In this document: positions 1 to 6,795 of the stretch, one piece after another
How positions within the stretch are numbered: the stretch's first letter is position 1
How the letters are laid out: the number at the start of each line of letters is the position of its first letter
Notes under the pieces: generated by a model
Databases searched by the model: none
What the model saw: only the letters and a program-made list of their open reading frames with translations
What the model was told of the DNA's origin: nothing
Position numbers and translations under genes: made by a program
NCBI GenBank assembly: GCA_036558305.1
Contig: DATBFX010000516.1
Location: forward strand, 1-15,242
Reading direction: 5' to 3'
DNA: 15,242 nt
Source: DATBFX01 sp036558305
GTDB taxonomy: Bacteria > Chloroflexota > Chloroflexia > Thermomicrobiales > UBA6265

Positions 1-370
1 CACCACCGGCGGCCAGGAGTGCGATTTCGTACGATTCCGGTGAGGCGGGGGCGCCCTCACCGGTCTCCCCACCGCCGGCGGCGCAGAGTTGGCGGACGAA
101 TTCGACGTACGCGGCCGTGTGGTAGGTCGTGACGTCCTGGACGGTCGCGGGATACGGCTCGATCCGGAGCAGTTCTTTGCCGAGACCGCTGAGATCGATC
201 AGGTGCTTGGTGCGCATGACCAGGCGGTAATTGGAGAGGTGGAGCGCCGGCTCGACGAACGGGTACGGGCGGCTGGTCCCCCAATGCACCTCGAGTCCGG
301 TGTAGTGTTGCAGATAGCGATCGTCGTAGACGAGACCCGCGAGGGTTTGGAGCGGGCTCCGGTTCGGCAT
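1..370 (-). CDS. Class II histone deacetylase-like amidohydrolase (N-terminal part, cut by window edge)
   Basis: The first 123 residues of a zinc-dependent deacetylase-family protein (HDAC / acetylpolyamine amidohydrolase type) can be read; the rest runs off the left edge. Visible family features are an N-terminal VYDDRYLQHYTG (residues 14-25), a middle stretch around HLIDLSGLGKELLRIEP (56-72), then a TYHTAAYVEFVR segment (82-93) and a glycine-rich AAGGGETGE followed by SYEIALLAAGG (113-123). This order matches bacterial class II HDACs. The catalytic His-His pair and the zinc ligands would lie beyond the edge, so activity cannot be judged. The ATG has a strong Shine-Dalgarno sequence (GGAGGAAA) just upstream and lies 18 bases after the stop of the preceding gene, so it is probably the last visible gene of the peptidase operon. 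The family removes acetyl groups from lysine, polyamines or other amides; the substrate here is unknown. Confidence 0.8.
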   Translation of the reverse strand, partial: MPNRSPLQTLAGLVYDDRYLQHYTGLEVHWGTSRPYPFVEPALHLSNYRLVMRTKHLIDLSGLGKELLRIEPYPATVQDVTTYHTAAYVEFVRQLCAAGGGETGEGAPASPESYEIALLAAGG

Positions 371-388
371 CGTTTCCTCCAGTGATCG

Positions 389-877
389 TCAGCCGCCTTC
401 GCGCTCGCGCCGCACCTCCAGCAGCCGCTCGAACATCGACGCCTCGTCGAGGTAGACGCCGAGGGAGTTCTGGAGACCGCCGGTAACCAGGGCGTTGACG
501 TGCCAGGCTTGATTCTCGACGCCGGTGCGGCGGGGGTCGGGTGGGGCGCGGAGGCGGATGTCGGTGGCGAGACCGATCACGCCGTAGTAGCGGGCGGGAT
601 CGACGTGTCTGGCGAGGCAGTCCATATAGCCGGCCTCCCAGTTGGTGCCCGAATCCTCGCTGACCTGGCAGATCATCACGTTGGCGGCTTCGAGCTCCCG
701 GATGTCGAAGTCGTAGACGACGCGGGGGGTGACGTCGTCGCGGGTTTTGTCGTTGATCGGCTCGCTCTCGTTCGGGCAATAGACCTCAAACCCGAGGTCG
801 CGCAATTTCGCGGCCAGGCGGAGGTTGTACTCGACCTCCGCCTGCACGAACATCGGTCCGCCGAGGTAGATGCGCAC
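389..877 (-). CDS. Nucleoside 2-deoxyribosyltransferase-like protein
   Basis: 162 residues, close to the usual family size (about 150-170). It opens with RIYLGGPMF (2-10), the family's N-terminal beta strand and substrate loop, and carries EDSGTNWEAGY (74-84), which matches the family's D-x-GT-x-x-E-x-GY signature. Glu81 is the expected catalytic nucleophile. The family cleaves or exchanges the N-glycosidic bond of deoxynucleosides; related enzymes hydrolyse deoxynucleoside monophosphates. A relatively long insertion (about 92-122, rich in Arg and Pro) lies between the catalytic motif and the C-terminal NALVTGGLQNSLG segment. The GTG start at 877 is preferred because GGGAAG sits 8 bases upstream and the protein then begins exactly at the family's normal N-terminus; another in-frame GTG at 886 is possible but has no properly spaced ribosome site. 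The gene starts 17 bases after the peptidase stop and ends 18 bases before the deacetylase start, which indicates one transcript. Substrate is not predictable. Confidence 0.82.
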   Translation of the reverse strand: MRIYLGGPMFVQAEVEYNLRLAAKLRDLGFEVYCPNESEPINDKTRDDVTPRVVYDFDIRELEAANVMICQVSEDSGTNWEAGYMDCLARHVDPARYYGVIGLATDIRLRAPPDPRRTGVENQAWHVNALVTGGLQNSLGVYLDEASMFERLLEVRREREGG

Positions 878-894
878 CCAGGTCACTTCCCGGT

Positions 895-2841
895 TCAGGC
901 GGGTTCGCCGAGGTGGCAGCGGAACCACTCCAGCGTTCGCCGCATGAAGTCCTCGACGTAGGTCGGTTCGCCGCCCCAGAGGAAGAGGTGGTTGCCGCCG
1001 GGGTAGCGGACGAATTCCGCCTCGCAACCGGCCGCCAGAAGGGTGGCGTACAACTGCTCCCCCTGGCCGATCGGGCAGCGGATGTCGCCCTCGGCGTGGA
1101 GGATCAGCGTCGGCGTCTTCGCCTGATGGGCGAAGGTGGCGGGCGAATGGGCGACGTACCAATCGCGGCTCTCGTGGGGTTTCCCTTCCCACTGCAGGTC
1201 GCCCCAGAAGTACCCGAGGTCGCTGGTGCCGTACTGCGATTCGAGGTCGAAGACCGGAGCGCCGCAGACGGCGGCCCTGAAGCGGTCGGTGTGACCAATC
1301 GTCCAGGAAGTCATGTAGCCGCCGTAGGAGTAGCCGAAGATGCCGGTGCGGTCGGGGTCGACGTAGGGGCGCGCGAGGACCTCGTCGACGACGGCCATCA
1401 GGTCCCGGAAGTCCTCGCCTCCCCAGTCGCCGACGACCTGCTGCGTGAAGTGCCGCCCGTAGGAGGCCGAACCGCGCGGGTTGGCGAAAACGACGAGGAA
1501 GCCGTGGGAGGCGAGCATCTGTTGGACGTAGCTGAAGTCGGGACCGTAGAAACCGTTCGGACCACCGTGGACGTCGAGCACCAGCGGGTAGCGCCTCGCC
1601 GGGTCGAAACCGGGCGGTTTGAGCAGCCAGGCTTCGATCGCGAATTCGCCCCGTTGGACCGTGAAGTTTTCCCAGGTCGCCGTCGAGGTTTCGCGCAACA
1701 GCGAGCCGTTCTGCTCGGTGATCTGGCGCGACGTTCCGGTCTCCTGGTCGTAGATCACGATCTCGCCGGCCGTTTCGAAACTGCTCTCGCCCTGAGCCAC
1801 GAAGCGGCGTGAGACATCGACGCCGAAACCGCCGTGTTGGGCTTGCCATTCCTTGACGGTCTCGACGCCGCCGGTCTCGGTATTCAAGAGGTAAAGACCC
1901 GATCGGCCGGCCCGGCTGGCGGCGAAGAGGACGCGCCGGTCGTCCAACCAGACCGGTTGTGCCGCGGGGACGAAGACCGACCAACTCTGGCCCGGCAAAA
2001 CGGCCAGATCGTCGGTCAACTGCCGGGTTTCACCGGACGCCACGTCGTAGAGGAAGAAGTCGAGCTGCCAGGTGCGCGTCGGTTCGCCGGCGAAGACGAT
2101 CCGCCGGCCGTCGGGCGACCACGCCCAGGAACCGATCACACCCCGCTCGGCGCCGACCATCGTCGTCGCGCCGCTATCGACGGCGATGAGGGCGAGTTGG
2201 GACGAGAGGTAGTTGCTGTTGGGGACCATCGCGGCGATGGTCCGGCCGTCGGGCGACCAGGCGGGATGGTTGTGGTCGTTGGCATCGCTGGTCAGCATCC
2301 GGCGGGTGCCGGTTTCGAGGTCGACGATCCAGACTTGGGAGCGAGTGTCGCCGAGGTAACCCCGCGTGTCGTGTTTGTAGTCGGCCCGACGGGTGGCGCG
2401 CACCGGTTCCGGTGTACCTTCCGGCCGCTCCTTTTCGTCCGCGTTGTCCGGGTCGTGGATCGCGGAGTACGCGACCGAACGCCCGTCCGGCGACCAGGCG
2501 AGCCCCCCGATCGCGGCGCGGTGGCGTGTCACCTCGCGCGCGTCGCCGCCGTCGAGGGAGAGCACGAAGATCCCCGCGGTCTTGACGCGATCGGAGGTGA
2601 AGGCGAGGCGCCGCCCGTCCGGCGACCAGCGGGCACCGCCGTTGCGCTCGCCGCTCCGCGTCAATTGGCGCGGCGCGGCTCCGTCGATGTTCCGCAGCCA
2701 GAGGTGGGTCGCCGACTTCTTGGTGTCGCGGCCGGTCGTGGTGACTTCGTACACGACATGGACGGCGTCGGGCGACACCTGGGGGTTTGCCGCCCAGGTC
2801 AGATCGTAGACGAGCGTATCAGGGGTCAGGCGACGGGTCAT
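895..2841 (-). CDS. S9 family (prolyl oligopeptidase-type) serine peptidase
   Basis: 648 residues. The N-terminal half is a beta-propeller with several WD40-like SPDGR motifs (about residues 73, 117, 196 and 242). The C-terminal alpha/beta-hydrolase domain (about 400-645) carries the S9 signature. LDVHGGP (422-428) is the oxyanion-hole strand, GYSYGG (503-508) contains the nucleophile Ser505, and AEGDIRCP (583-590) and GGNHLF (615-620) supply the expected Asp586 and His618. This is the layout of acylaminoacyl-peptidases and dipeptidyl peptidases, which remove blocked or unblocked residues or dipeptides from short peptides. No signal peptide is seen from the chosen ATG, so a cytoplasmic location is likely. 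That ATG is preceded by AGGAGAGGAG and starts the conserved part; the reading frame stays open for 54 more codons upstream, but that extension is Arg/Lys-rich and overlaps the divergent leader, so it is unlikely to be coding. First gene of a leftward operon. Confidence 0.93.
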   Translation of the reverse strand: MTRRLTPDTLVYDLTWAANPQVSPDAVHVVYEVTTTGRDTKKSATHLWLRNIDGAAPRQLTRSGERNGGARWSPDGRRLAFTSDRVKTAGIFVLSLDGGDAREVTRHRAAIGGLAWSPDGRSVAYSAIHDPDNADEKERPEGTPEPVRATRRADYKHDTRGYLGDTRSQVWIVDLETGTRRMLTSDANDHNHPAWSPDGRTIAAMVPNSNYLSSQLALIAVDSGATTMVGAERGVIGSWAWSPDGRRIVFAGEPTRTWQLDFFLYDVASGETRQLTDDLAVLPGQSWSVFVPAAQPVWLDDRRVLFAASRAGRSGLYLLNTETGGVETVKEWQAQHGGFGVDVSRRFVAQGESSFETAGEIVIYDQETGTSRQITEQNGSLLRETSTATWENFTVQRGEFAIEAWLLKPPGFDPARRYPLVLDVHGGPNGFYGPDFSYVQQMLASHGFLVVFANPRGSASYGRHFTQQVVGDWGGEDFRDLMAVVDEVLARPYVDPDRTGIFGYSYGGYMTSWTIGHTDRFRAAVCGAPVFDLESQYGTSDLGYFWGDLQWEGKPHESRDWYVAHSPATFAHQAKTPTLILHAEGDIRCPIGQGEQLYATLLAAGCEAEFVRYPGGNHLFLWGGEPTYVEDFMRRTLEWFRCHLGEPA

Positions 2842-3200
2842 CGACGGGCTTTCTCCTCTCCTTGGCGCGGTCGTTTTGTCTATTGTGCCCCACACGAGAT
2901 CTGCGCGAGGAAGGGGCTGAACAACTTTTCGAGGCGTCTTGCCCCGTTTTACGGGCCGTGCAATAATCCGGTCGATCCCAGGCGTTTTTCGTCCGACGGT
3001 CAACGATCCACTTCATACCGTCTCGATCAGCCCCGTATCGGTCGAACCGCAAAGCGGAAGGCAAGCTGTCGATGGCATTCAGTCGTCGCTCGACCTCCGG
3101 TGGCGTCGACGGGCCTGGACTGCGCGCGCCGCCGCGCGGCCGGTGACTGACGAAGGGAGTGCGTATTCCGCGTTCGCAGGACAGGAGAGGAGTAGACACG
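2842..3200. other. Divergent intergenic region between peptidase and ABC importer
   Basis: 359 bases separate the leftward peptidase from the rightward binding-protein gene. A good rightward promoter is visible (separate entry). For the leftward operon no convincing -35/-10 pair was found; only a CACAAT-like element lies near 2880-2890 on the minus strand. From the inferred start near 2974 the rightward mRNA leader would be about 225 nucleotides, long enough for regulatory folding. A short CCGC-AAA-GCGG hairpin near 3048 and GC-rich self-complementary sequence near 3120-3142 are visible. A 24-codon reading frame at 3072-3146 with GGAAGG upstream is possible but has no supporting evidence. Confidence 0.6.
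2939..2967 (+). promoter_or_regulatory. Sigma-70-type promoter for the ABC importer operon
   Basis: TTGCCC (2939-2944) and AATAAT (2962-2967) are separated by exactly 17 bases and match the housekeeping consensus at 4/6 and 5/6 positions. The spacer contains a small dyad, CCCGT-TTT-ACGGG (2943-2955), overlapping the end of the -35 box, which could be an operator. It faces the binding-protein gene. The match is made by eye; the -10 box stands out in otherwise GC-rich DNA. Confidence 0.55.
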
Positions 3201-4805
3201 ATGGAGCAGAAGTCCCGCAACCCGTTTGCCCGGTCGGGTCTGGCCGTGCTGTTCAGCCTCGTGCTGCTGTCGATGAGTCTGGCGCCCATCACCCGCGTCC
3301 TGGCGCAGGATCAACCGGTCCAGGGCGGCACACTCCAGATGTCGCTCGGCGAGGAACCCGACCAACTCGACCCGGCGCGCACGATCGAGTTGACCGCCTC
3401 CTACGTGAACAGCTTCATCTACGACCAGCTGACCTACATCGGCGCCGACGGTCTCCCCCATCCCTGGGTGGCGGAGTCGTGGCAGATCAGTCCCGACAAC
3501 CTGACGATCACGATGAAGATCCGCCAGGGCATCAAGTTCCACGATGGGACGGCCCTCGATGCCCCGGCGGTTAAGGCCGGGTACGACCGCATCCTCGATC
3601 CCGCCATGGCGGCGCCGTACAAGGCGTTCCTCGGCCCGATCAAGGACGTCGAAGCGCCGGACGCGACGACGTTGGTCTTCAACTACGAGAAACCCTACGC
3701 GCCCTTCTTCAACAACGCGTCGGTCGTGCCGATCGTCTCGCCAGCGGCCGTCGAGAAGGAAGGCGACGACTTCGGGCACAAGCCGGTCGGCTCCGGCCCG
3801 TTCGTCCTCAAGGAATGGGAGAGCGCGACCAAGATCGTCCTCGATCGCAACCCCGATTACGTCAACTACCGGGAGGACGACACCAACAAGGGTCCGGCCT
3901 ACGTCGACGAGGTCGTCCTCAACATCATCTCGGAACCGGCGACGCGGACCGCGGCCTTCGAATCCGGCGAACTCGACATCCTCGACGTGCCGAGCGCCGA
4001 CGTCGAACGCCTCCAGGCCGAGCCCGGCGTCACGATCGTCGCCCAGGAGAAGGGCCACAACATCAACTTCATCGAGTTCTCCAACAAACCGCCGTTCAAC
4101 AACGAGCACTTCCGCAAGGCGATCGCCTACGCGACCGACAGCGATTCGGTGACCCAGATCGCCTACCTCGGTCGCGCCACGACGAACAACTGCCCGGTCC
4201 CTGTCGGCGACGCGTCCTACGACACCGAGCTCTGCACCCAGCACGGCTACAGCTACGATCTCGACAAGGCAAAAGCCGAACTCGCCGCCGGCGGTTTCAC
4301 CGACTCCGACGGCAACGGCGTCGTCGAGATGGACGGTAAAGACATCGCGGTCACGCTCTGGAGCTATTCGGGCTTCGACGTCCAGCAGAAAACGCTGGAA
4401 CTCCTCCAACCCGACCTGAACAAGATCGGGCTCAAGGTCGACATCCAGACGATCGACTTCGGCGCGCTCCAACCGAAGCTCGAAGCCGGCGAGACCGGTT
4501 TCGACTACATGCGCTGGACCTTCTACGACCAGTCGATCCTCTCCCAACTCTTCAAGACCCCCGGCTGGGTCAAGCAGACGAGCGATCCCGACCTCGACAA
4601 ACTGCTCGACACTGCCGACACCACGGTCGATCCGAAGGCACGGCTTGACGCCACCCACGCCGCCATGACCTACGTCCTCGACCACTGCCTGATCGTCCCC
4701 ATCAACACCGACTGGTTCCAATCCGCCGTCCACGACCACGTTCACAACTACCACTGGGACGCCACCGACAACGAGCGCATCATCGACGTCTGGCTGTCGA
4801 AGTAA
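3201..4805 (+). CDS. Peptide-type ABC transporter substrate-binding protein (SBP family 5)
   Basis: 534 residues, a normal length for the DppA/OppA family. A Sec signal peptide is clear: Lys/Arg near the N-terminus, a hydrophobic core at about 13-30 and a probable cleavage after VLA35. There is no lipobox cysteine, so the mature protein would be freely secreted or held by the permease rather than lipid-anchored. Family landmarks are GGTLQMSLGEEPDQLDP (42-58), FHDGTALDAPAV (113-124), GSGPF (197-201) and RNPDY (216-220). It captures peptides, or in some family members nickel, sugars or other solutes, and delivers them to the two permeases encoded next. The ATG at 3201 is chosen because GGAGAGGAG lies just upstream and it gives a clean signal peptide; the frame extends 14 codons further to a GTG that would add a charged tail. 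The pocket ligand cannot be predicted. Confidence 0.93.
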   Translation: MEQKSRNPFARSGLAVLFSLVLLSMSLAPITRVLAQDQPVQGGTLQMSLGEEPDQLDPARTIELTASYVNSFIYDQLTYIGADGLPHPWVAESWQISPDNLTITMKIRQGIKFHDGTALDAPAVKAGYDRILDPAMAAPYKAFLGPIKDVEAPDATTLVFNYEKPYAPFFNNASVVPIVSPAAVEKEGDDFGHKPVGSGPFVLKEWESATKIVLDRNPDYVNYREDDTNKGPAYVDEVVLNIISEPATRTAAFESGELDILDVPSADVERLQAEPGVTIVAQEKGHNINFIEFSNKPPFNNEHFRKAIAYATDSDSVTQIAYLGRATTNNCPVPVGDASYDTELCTQHGYSYDLDKAKAELAAGGFTDSDGNGVVEMDGKDIAVTLWSYSGFDVQQKTLELLQPDLNKIGLKVDIQTIDFGALQPKLEAGETGFDYMRWTFYDQSILSQLFKTPGWVKQTSDPDLDKLLDTADTTVDPKARLDATHAAMTYVLDHCLIVPINTDWFQSAVHDHVHNYHWDATDNERIIDVWLSK

Positions 4806-4884
4806 GGGAACAGGCGTCAGGGAACAGGGAACAGGAAAAGACGACCGTCCTCCTGTCCCCTGTTCCCTGTTCCCTGTTCCCTGG
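4805..4884. repeat. Heptameric tandem repeat forming a long inverted repeat inside the operon
   Basis: The gap between binding protein and permease is built from a 7-base unit, CAGGGAA, in about two to three copies, followed by its complement TTCCCTG in about three to four copies. The 18 bases at 4818-4835 pair perfectly with 4859-4876, leaving a 23-base loop. Because both arms have a period of 7, the stem can also form in a register shifted by 7 bases (up to 4883), which would bring the Shine-Dalgarno GGAG (4883-4886) of the next gene into or beside the stem. No T-run follows, so it is not a standard terminator. A 3'-stabilising or attenuating role that raises binding protein over permease is an inference. 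It resembles the short heptameric repeats known from cyanobacteria and other bacteria. Confidence 0.85.
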
Positions 4885-4897
4885 AGCGAAGTGACAG

Positions 4898-5821
4898 ATG
4901 CTCTACTTCGTCGTGCGGCGGCTGATCGTCACGATCCCGGTCTGGTTCGCGATCGTGACGATGGTCTTCTTGATGCGGCCGTTGGTGCCCGGCGATCCGG
5001 TCAAGATCATGTTCTTCGGTCGCTCCAGCAGCGCCGAGACGATCGCGGCGATGCGACACCAACTCGGGCTCGACGACCCGCTGAGTGTCCAGTACGTCCA
5101 CTACGTCGAAGGGGTGCTCCACGGCGACCTGGGGCAGAGCATCACGACGCGTCGTCCAGTGACCGCCGAAATCAAGGATCGCTACCCGGCCACGCTGAAA
5201 CTCGCTCTCGGCAGTCTCTTCGTTTCGACGATCGTCGGCCTCTTCGCCGGGGTGGTTGCGGCCGTCTACAAGGACAGCGCCATCGACACCCTGGCGATGG
5301 TCTTCTCGCTGGCCGGTCTCTCGATGCCCGCCTTTTGGTTCGGGCTCCTGATGATCTACTTCTTCTCCGTCAGACTCGGCTGGTTCGACGTGATTCCCGA
5401 CGGCTCCCTGAAGTCGCTGGTGATGCCGGCAGTCACGCTGGGGCTGATCGCCTCGTCGGTCGTCGCCCGGTTGGTGCGTTCGGCGATGCTTGAGGTACTC
5501 GGGCAAGACTTCATCCGCACCGCCCGGGCGAAAGGGCTGCACGAGCGTCGGGTGCTGCTCCGCCACGGACTCGGCAACGCGCTGATTCCGATCGTGACGA
5601 TCCTCGGTTTGCAGTTCGGCGGTCTGCTGAGCGGCGCCTTCATCATCGAGGCGGTGTTTGCCTGGCATGGCATCGGCGAACTCGGCGTGAGGGCGTTCGC
5701 GAAACGGGACTTCCCGCTCATCCAGGGTATCGTCCTGGTCGTGGCCACGACCTACGTCCTGGTCAACCTCGCCGTCGACATTCTCTACGCCGTACTCGAC
5801 CCCCGGATCAAGGTCAAATGA
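4898..5821 (+). CDS. ABC transporter permease, DppB/OppB type
   Basis: 307 residues, an integral membrane subunit of a peptide-type importer. The N-terminus MLYFVVRRLIVTIPVWFAIV is the typical first membrane helix of DppB. Further hydrophobic segments lie at about 99-123, 131-155, 172-190, 230-252 and 275-300. The cytoplasmic EAA loop that docks onto the ATPase is at about 204-229 (DFIRTARAKGLHERR, then HGLGNAL). The protein ends in the family's usual AVLDPRIK. The ATG has GGAG 11 bases upstream, directly after the heptameric inverted repeat. Its stop overlaps the start of the next permease by four bases (ATGA), indicating translational coupling. It pairs with the following protein to form the channel. 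Confidence 0.94.
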   Translation: MLYFVVRRLIVTIPVWFAIVTMVFLMRPLVPGDPVKIMFFGRSSSAETIAAMRHQLGLDDPLSVQYVHYVEGVLHGDLGQSITTRRPVTAEIKDRYPATLKLALGSLFVSTIVGLFAGVVAAVYKDSAIDTLAMVFSLAGLSMPAFWFGLLMIYFFSVRLGWFDVIPDGSLKSLVMPAVTLGLIASSVVARLVRSAMLEVLGQDFIRTARAKGLHERRVLLRHGLGNALIPIVTILGLQFGGLLSGAFIIEAVFAWHGIGELGVRAFAKRDFPLIQGIVLVVATTYVLVNLAVDILYAVLDPRIKVK

Positions 5822-6714
5822 GCACAGTCGCCACCGCGGTACCGATCGTCGAGGCACGCCGGCCGTCGCAACGGACGGGTCCGATCGCCTTTTTCCGGAC
5901 GCTCTTTCGCTACCGCCAGGCCCAACTCGGCGGCTTCGTCATCCTCGTTTTGATCTTAACTGCGGTCTTCGCCCCGGTAATCGCCCCCTACGATCCGCTT
6001 GAGGTCAAGGCGGGTCGGCCCCTGACCCCCCCATCGCGCGACTTCCTCTTCGGAACCGACGACCTGGGCCGGGATCAGTTGAGCCGAATCGTCTACGGCT
6101 CGCGGATCACGCTCCGGATCGGATTGATTATCGTCGGCCTCGAGTTCGTCATCGGCGTTTCGGTCGGCCTCATCGCCGGCTACTACGGCGGATGGCTCGA
6201 CGGTGTGTTGATGCGGTTCACGGACATCGCGCTGGCCTTCCCTGGGTTCATCCTCGCCCTGGCGGTGATCTCCGTGCTCGGACCCGGTCTGACGAACGCT
6301 ATGCTCGCCGTCGGCATCGCGTCGTGGCCCTTCGCCGCGCGGGTCGTTCGCGGCAGCGTCCTCTCGGTCAAGGAGATGGAGTACGTCACGGCCGAGCGGG
6401 TGCTGGGCGCGCGCGGTTCCCACATCATGCGGCGCGCGATCCTGCCGAACGTTCTCGCGCCCATCATCGTCCTGGCATCGCTCGAATTTCCGGCGGCGGT
6501 GCTCTACGCGGCGGCACTGTCCTACCTCGGACTCGGTGCCCAACCGCCGACACCGGAGTGGGGAGCGCTCCTCGTCGATGCGCGCACCTACATCCGCACC
6601 GCACCCTACTTGATCAACATCCCCGGCGCCGCAATCTTCATCGTCGTCCTCGCGTTCAATTTGCTCGGCAACACGCTGCGCGACGTGCTCGATCCGCGGT
6701 TGCGCGGGAGGTAG
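5818..6714 (+). CDS. ABC transporter permease, DppC/OppC type
   Basis: 298 residues, the second membrane subunit. An N-terminal cytoplasmic tail leads to a hydrophobic helix at about 38-57 (GGFVILVLILTAVFAPVIAP), then the DppC hallmark FGTDDLGRDQLSRIVYG (78-94). The EAA loop is at about 189-215 (YVTAERVLGARGSH, RRAILPN), followed by YLGLGAQPPTPEWGALL (236-252) and a final GNTLRDVLDPRLRGR, all as expected. It starts inside the stop codon of the preceding permease. No ATP-binding subunit genes follow; the next gene is unrelated and has its own likely promoter, so the importer must use ATPases encoded elsewhere. No terminator hairpin with a T-run is visible after the stop. Confidence 0.94.
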   Translation: MSTVATAVPIVEARRPSQRTGPIAFFRTLFRYRQAQLGGFVILVLILTAVFAPVIAPYDPLEVKAGRPLTPPSRDFLFGTDDLGRDQLSRIVYGSRITLRIGLIIVGLEFVIGVSVGLIAGYYGGWLDGVLMRFTDIALAFPGFILALAVISVLGPGLTNAMLAVGIASWPFAARVVRGSVLSVKEMEYVTAERVLGARGSHIMRRAILPNVLAPIIVLASLEFPAAVLYAAALSYLGLGAQPPTPEWGALLVDARTYIRTAPYLINIPGAAIFIVVLAFNLLGNTLRDVLDPRLRGR

Positions 6715-6724
6715 GCCACTGCTC

Positions 6725-6733
6725 TGGTACACT
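6725..6733 (+). promoter_or_regulatory. Possible extended -10 promoter for the small membrane-protein pair
   Basis: TGG-TACACT fits an extended -10 element (TGn followed by 4/6 matches to TATAAT). No good -35 is seen at normal spacing; TTGCGC at 6700-6705 would need a 22-base spacer. The same core GGTACACTCG recurs at 14125-14134. Transcription would start near 6740, just before or within the palindrome at 6743-6759. Confidence 0.35.
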
Positions 6734-6742
6734 CGCCTGGCA

Positions 6743-6759
6743 CGTGCCGGACCGGCACG
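6743..6759. promoter_or_regulatory. 17-bp perfect palindrome, possible operator
   Basis: CGTGCCGG-A-CCGGCACG is a perfect dyad around one base. It sits just downstream of the possible extended -10 element and 36 bases before the ATG of the repeat protein, the place where a repressor would block transcription. The one-base centre makes a stable RNA hairpin less natural than a protein-binding site. A related core, CCGGACCGG, recurs at 9895-9903 in front of the serine protease gene. Confidence 0.5.
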
Positions 6760-6795
6760 GCGCCGAGATTGCCTGCGCCACGGATCGGACCGAGG

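Noticed and set aside
2842..3002. N-terminal 54-codon extension of the S9 peptidase
   Set aside because: The extension is basic, without homology-like pattern, overlaps the divergent promoter region, and the internal ATG has a far better ribosome site.
3072..3146. 24-codon frame with GGAAGG upstream in the importer leader
   Set aside because: It could be a leader peptide, but the sequence has no regulatory codon run and frames of this length are common by chance.
3027..4754. 575-codon open frame on the minus strand opposite the binding protein
   Set aside because: The plus strand encodes an unmistakable SBP family 5 protein; the opposite translation is the Val/Asp/Gly/Arg-rich shadow expected of high-GC DNA.
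4818..4876. CRISPR-like or terminator reading of the heptamer array
   Set aside because: The units are contiguous without spacers, so it is not CRISPR, and no T-run follows the stem, so it is not a standard terminator.
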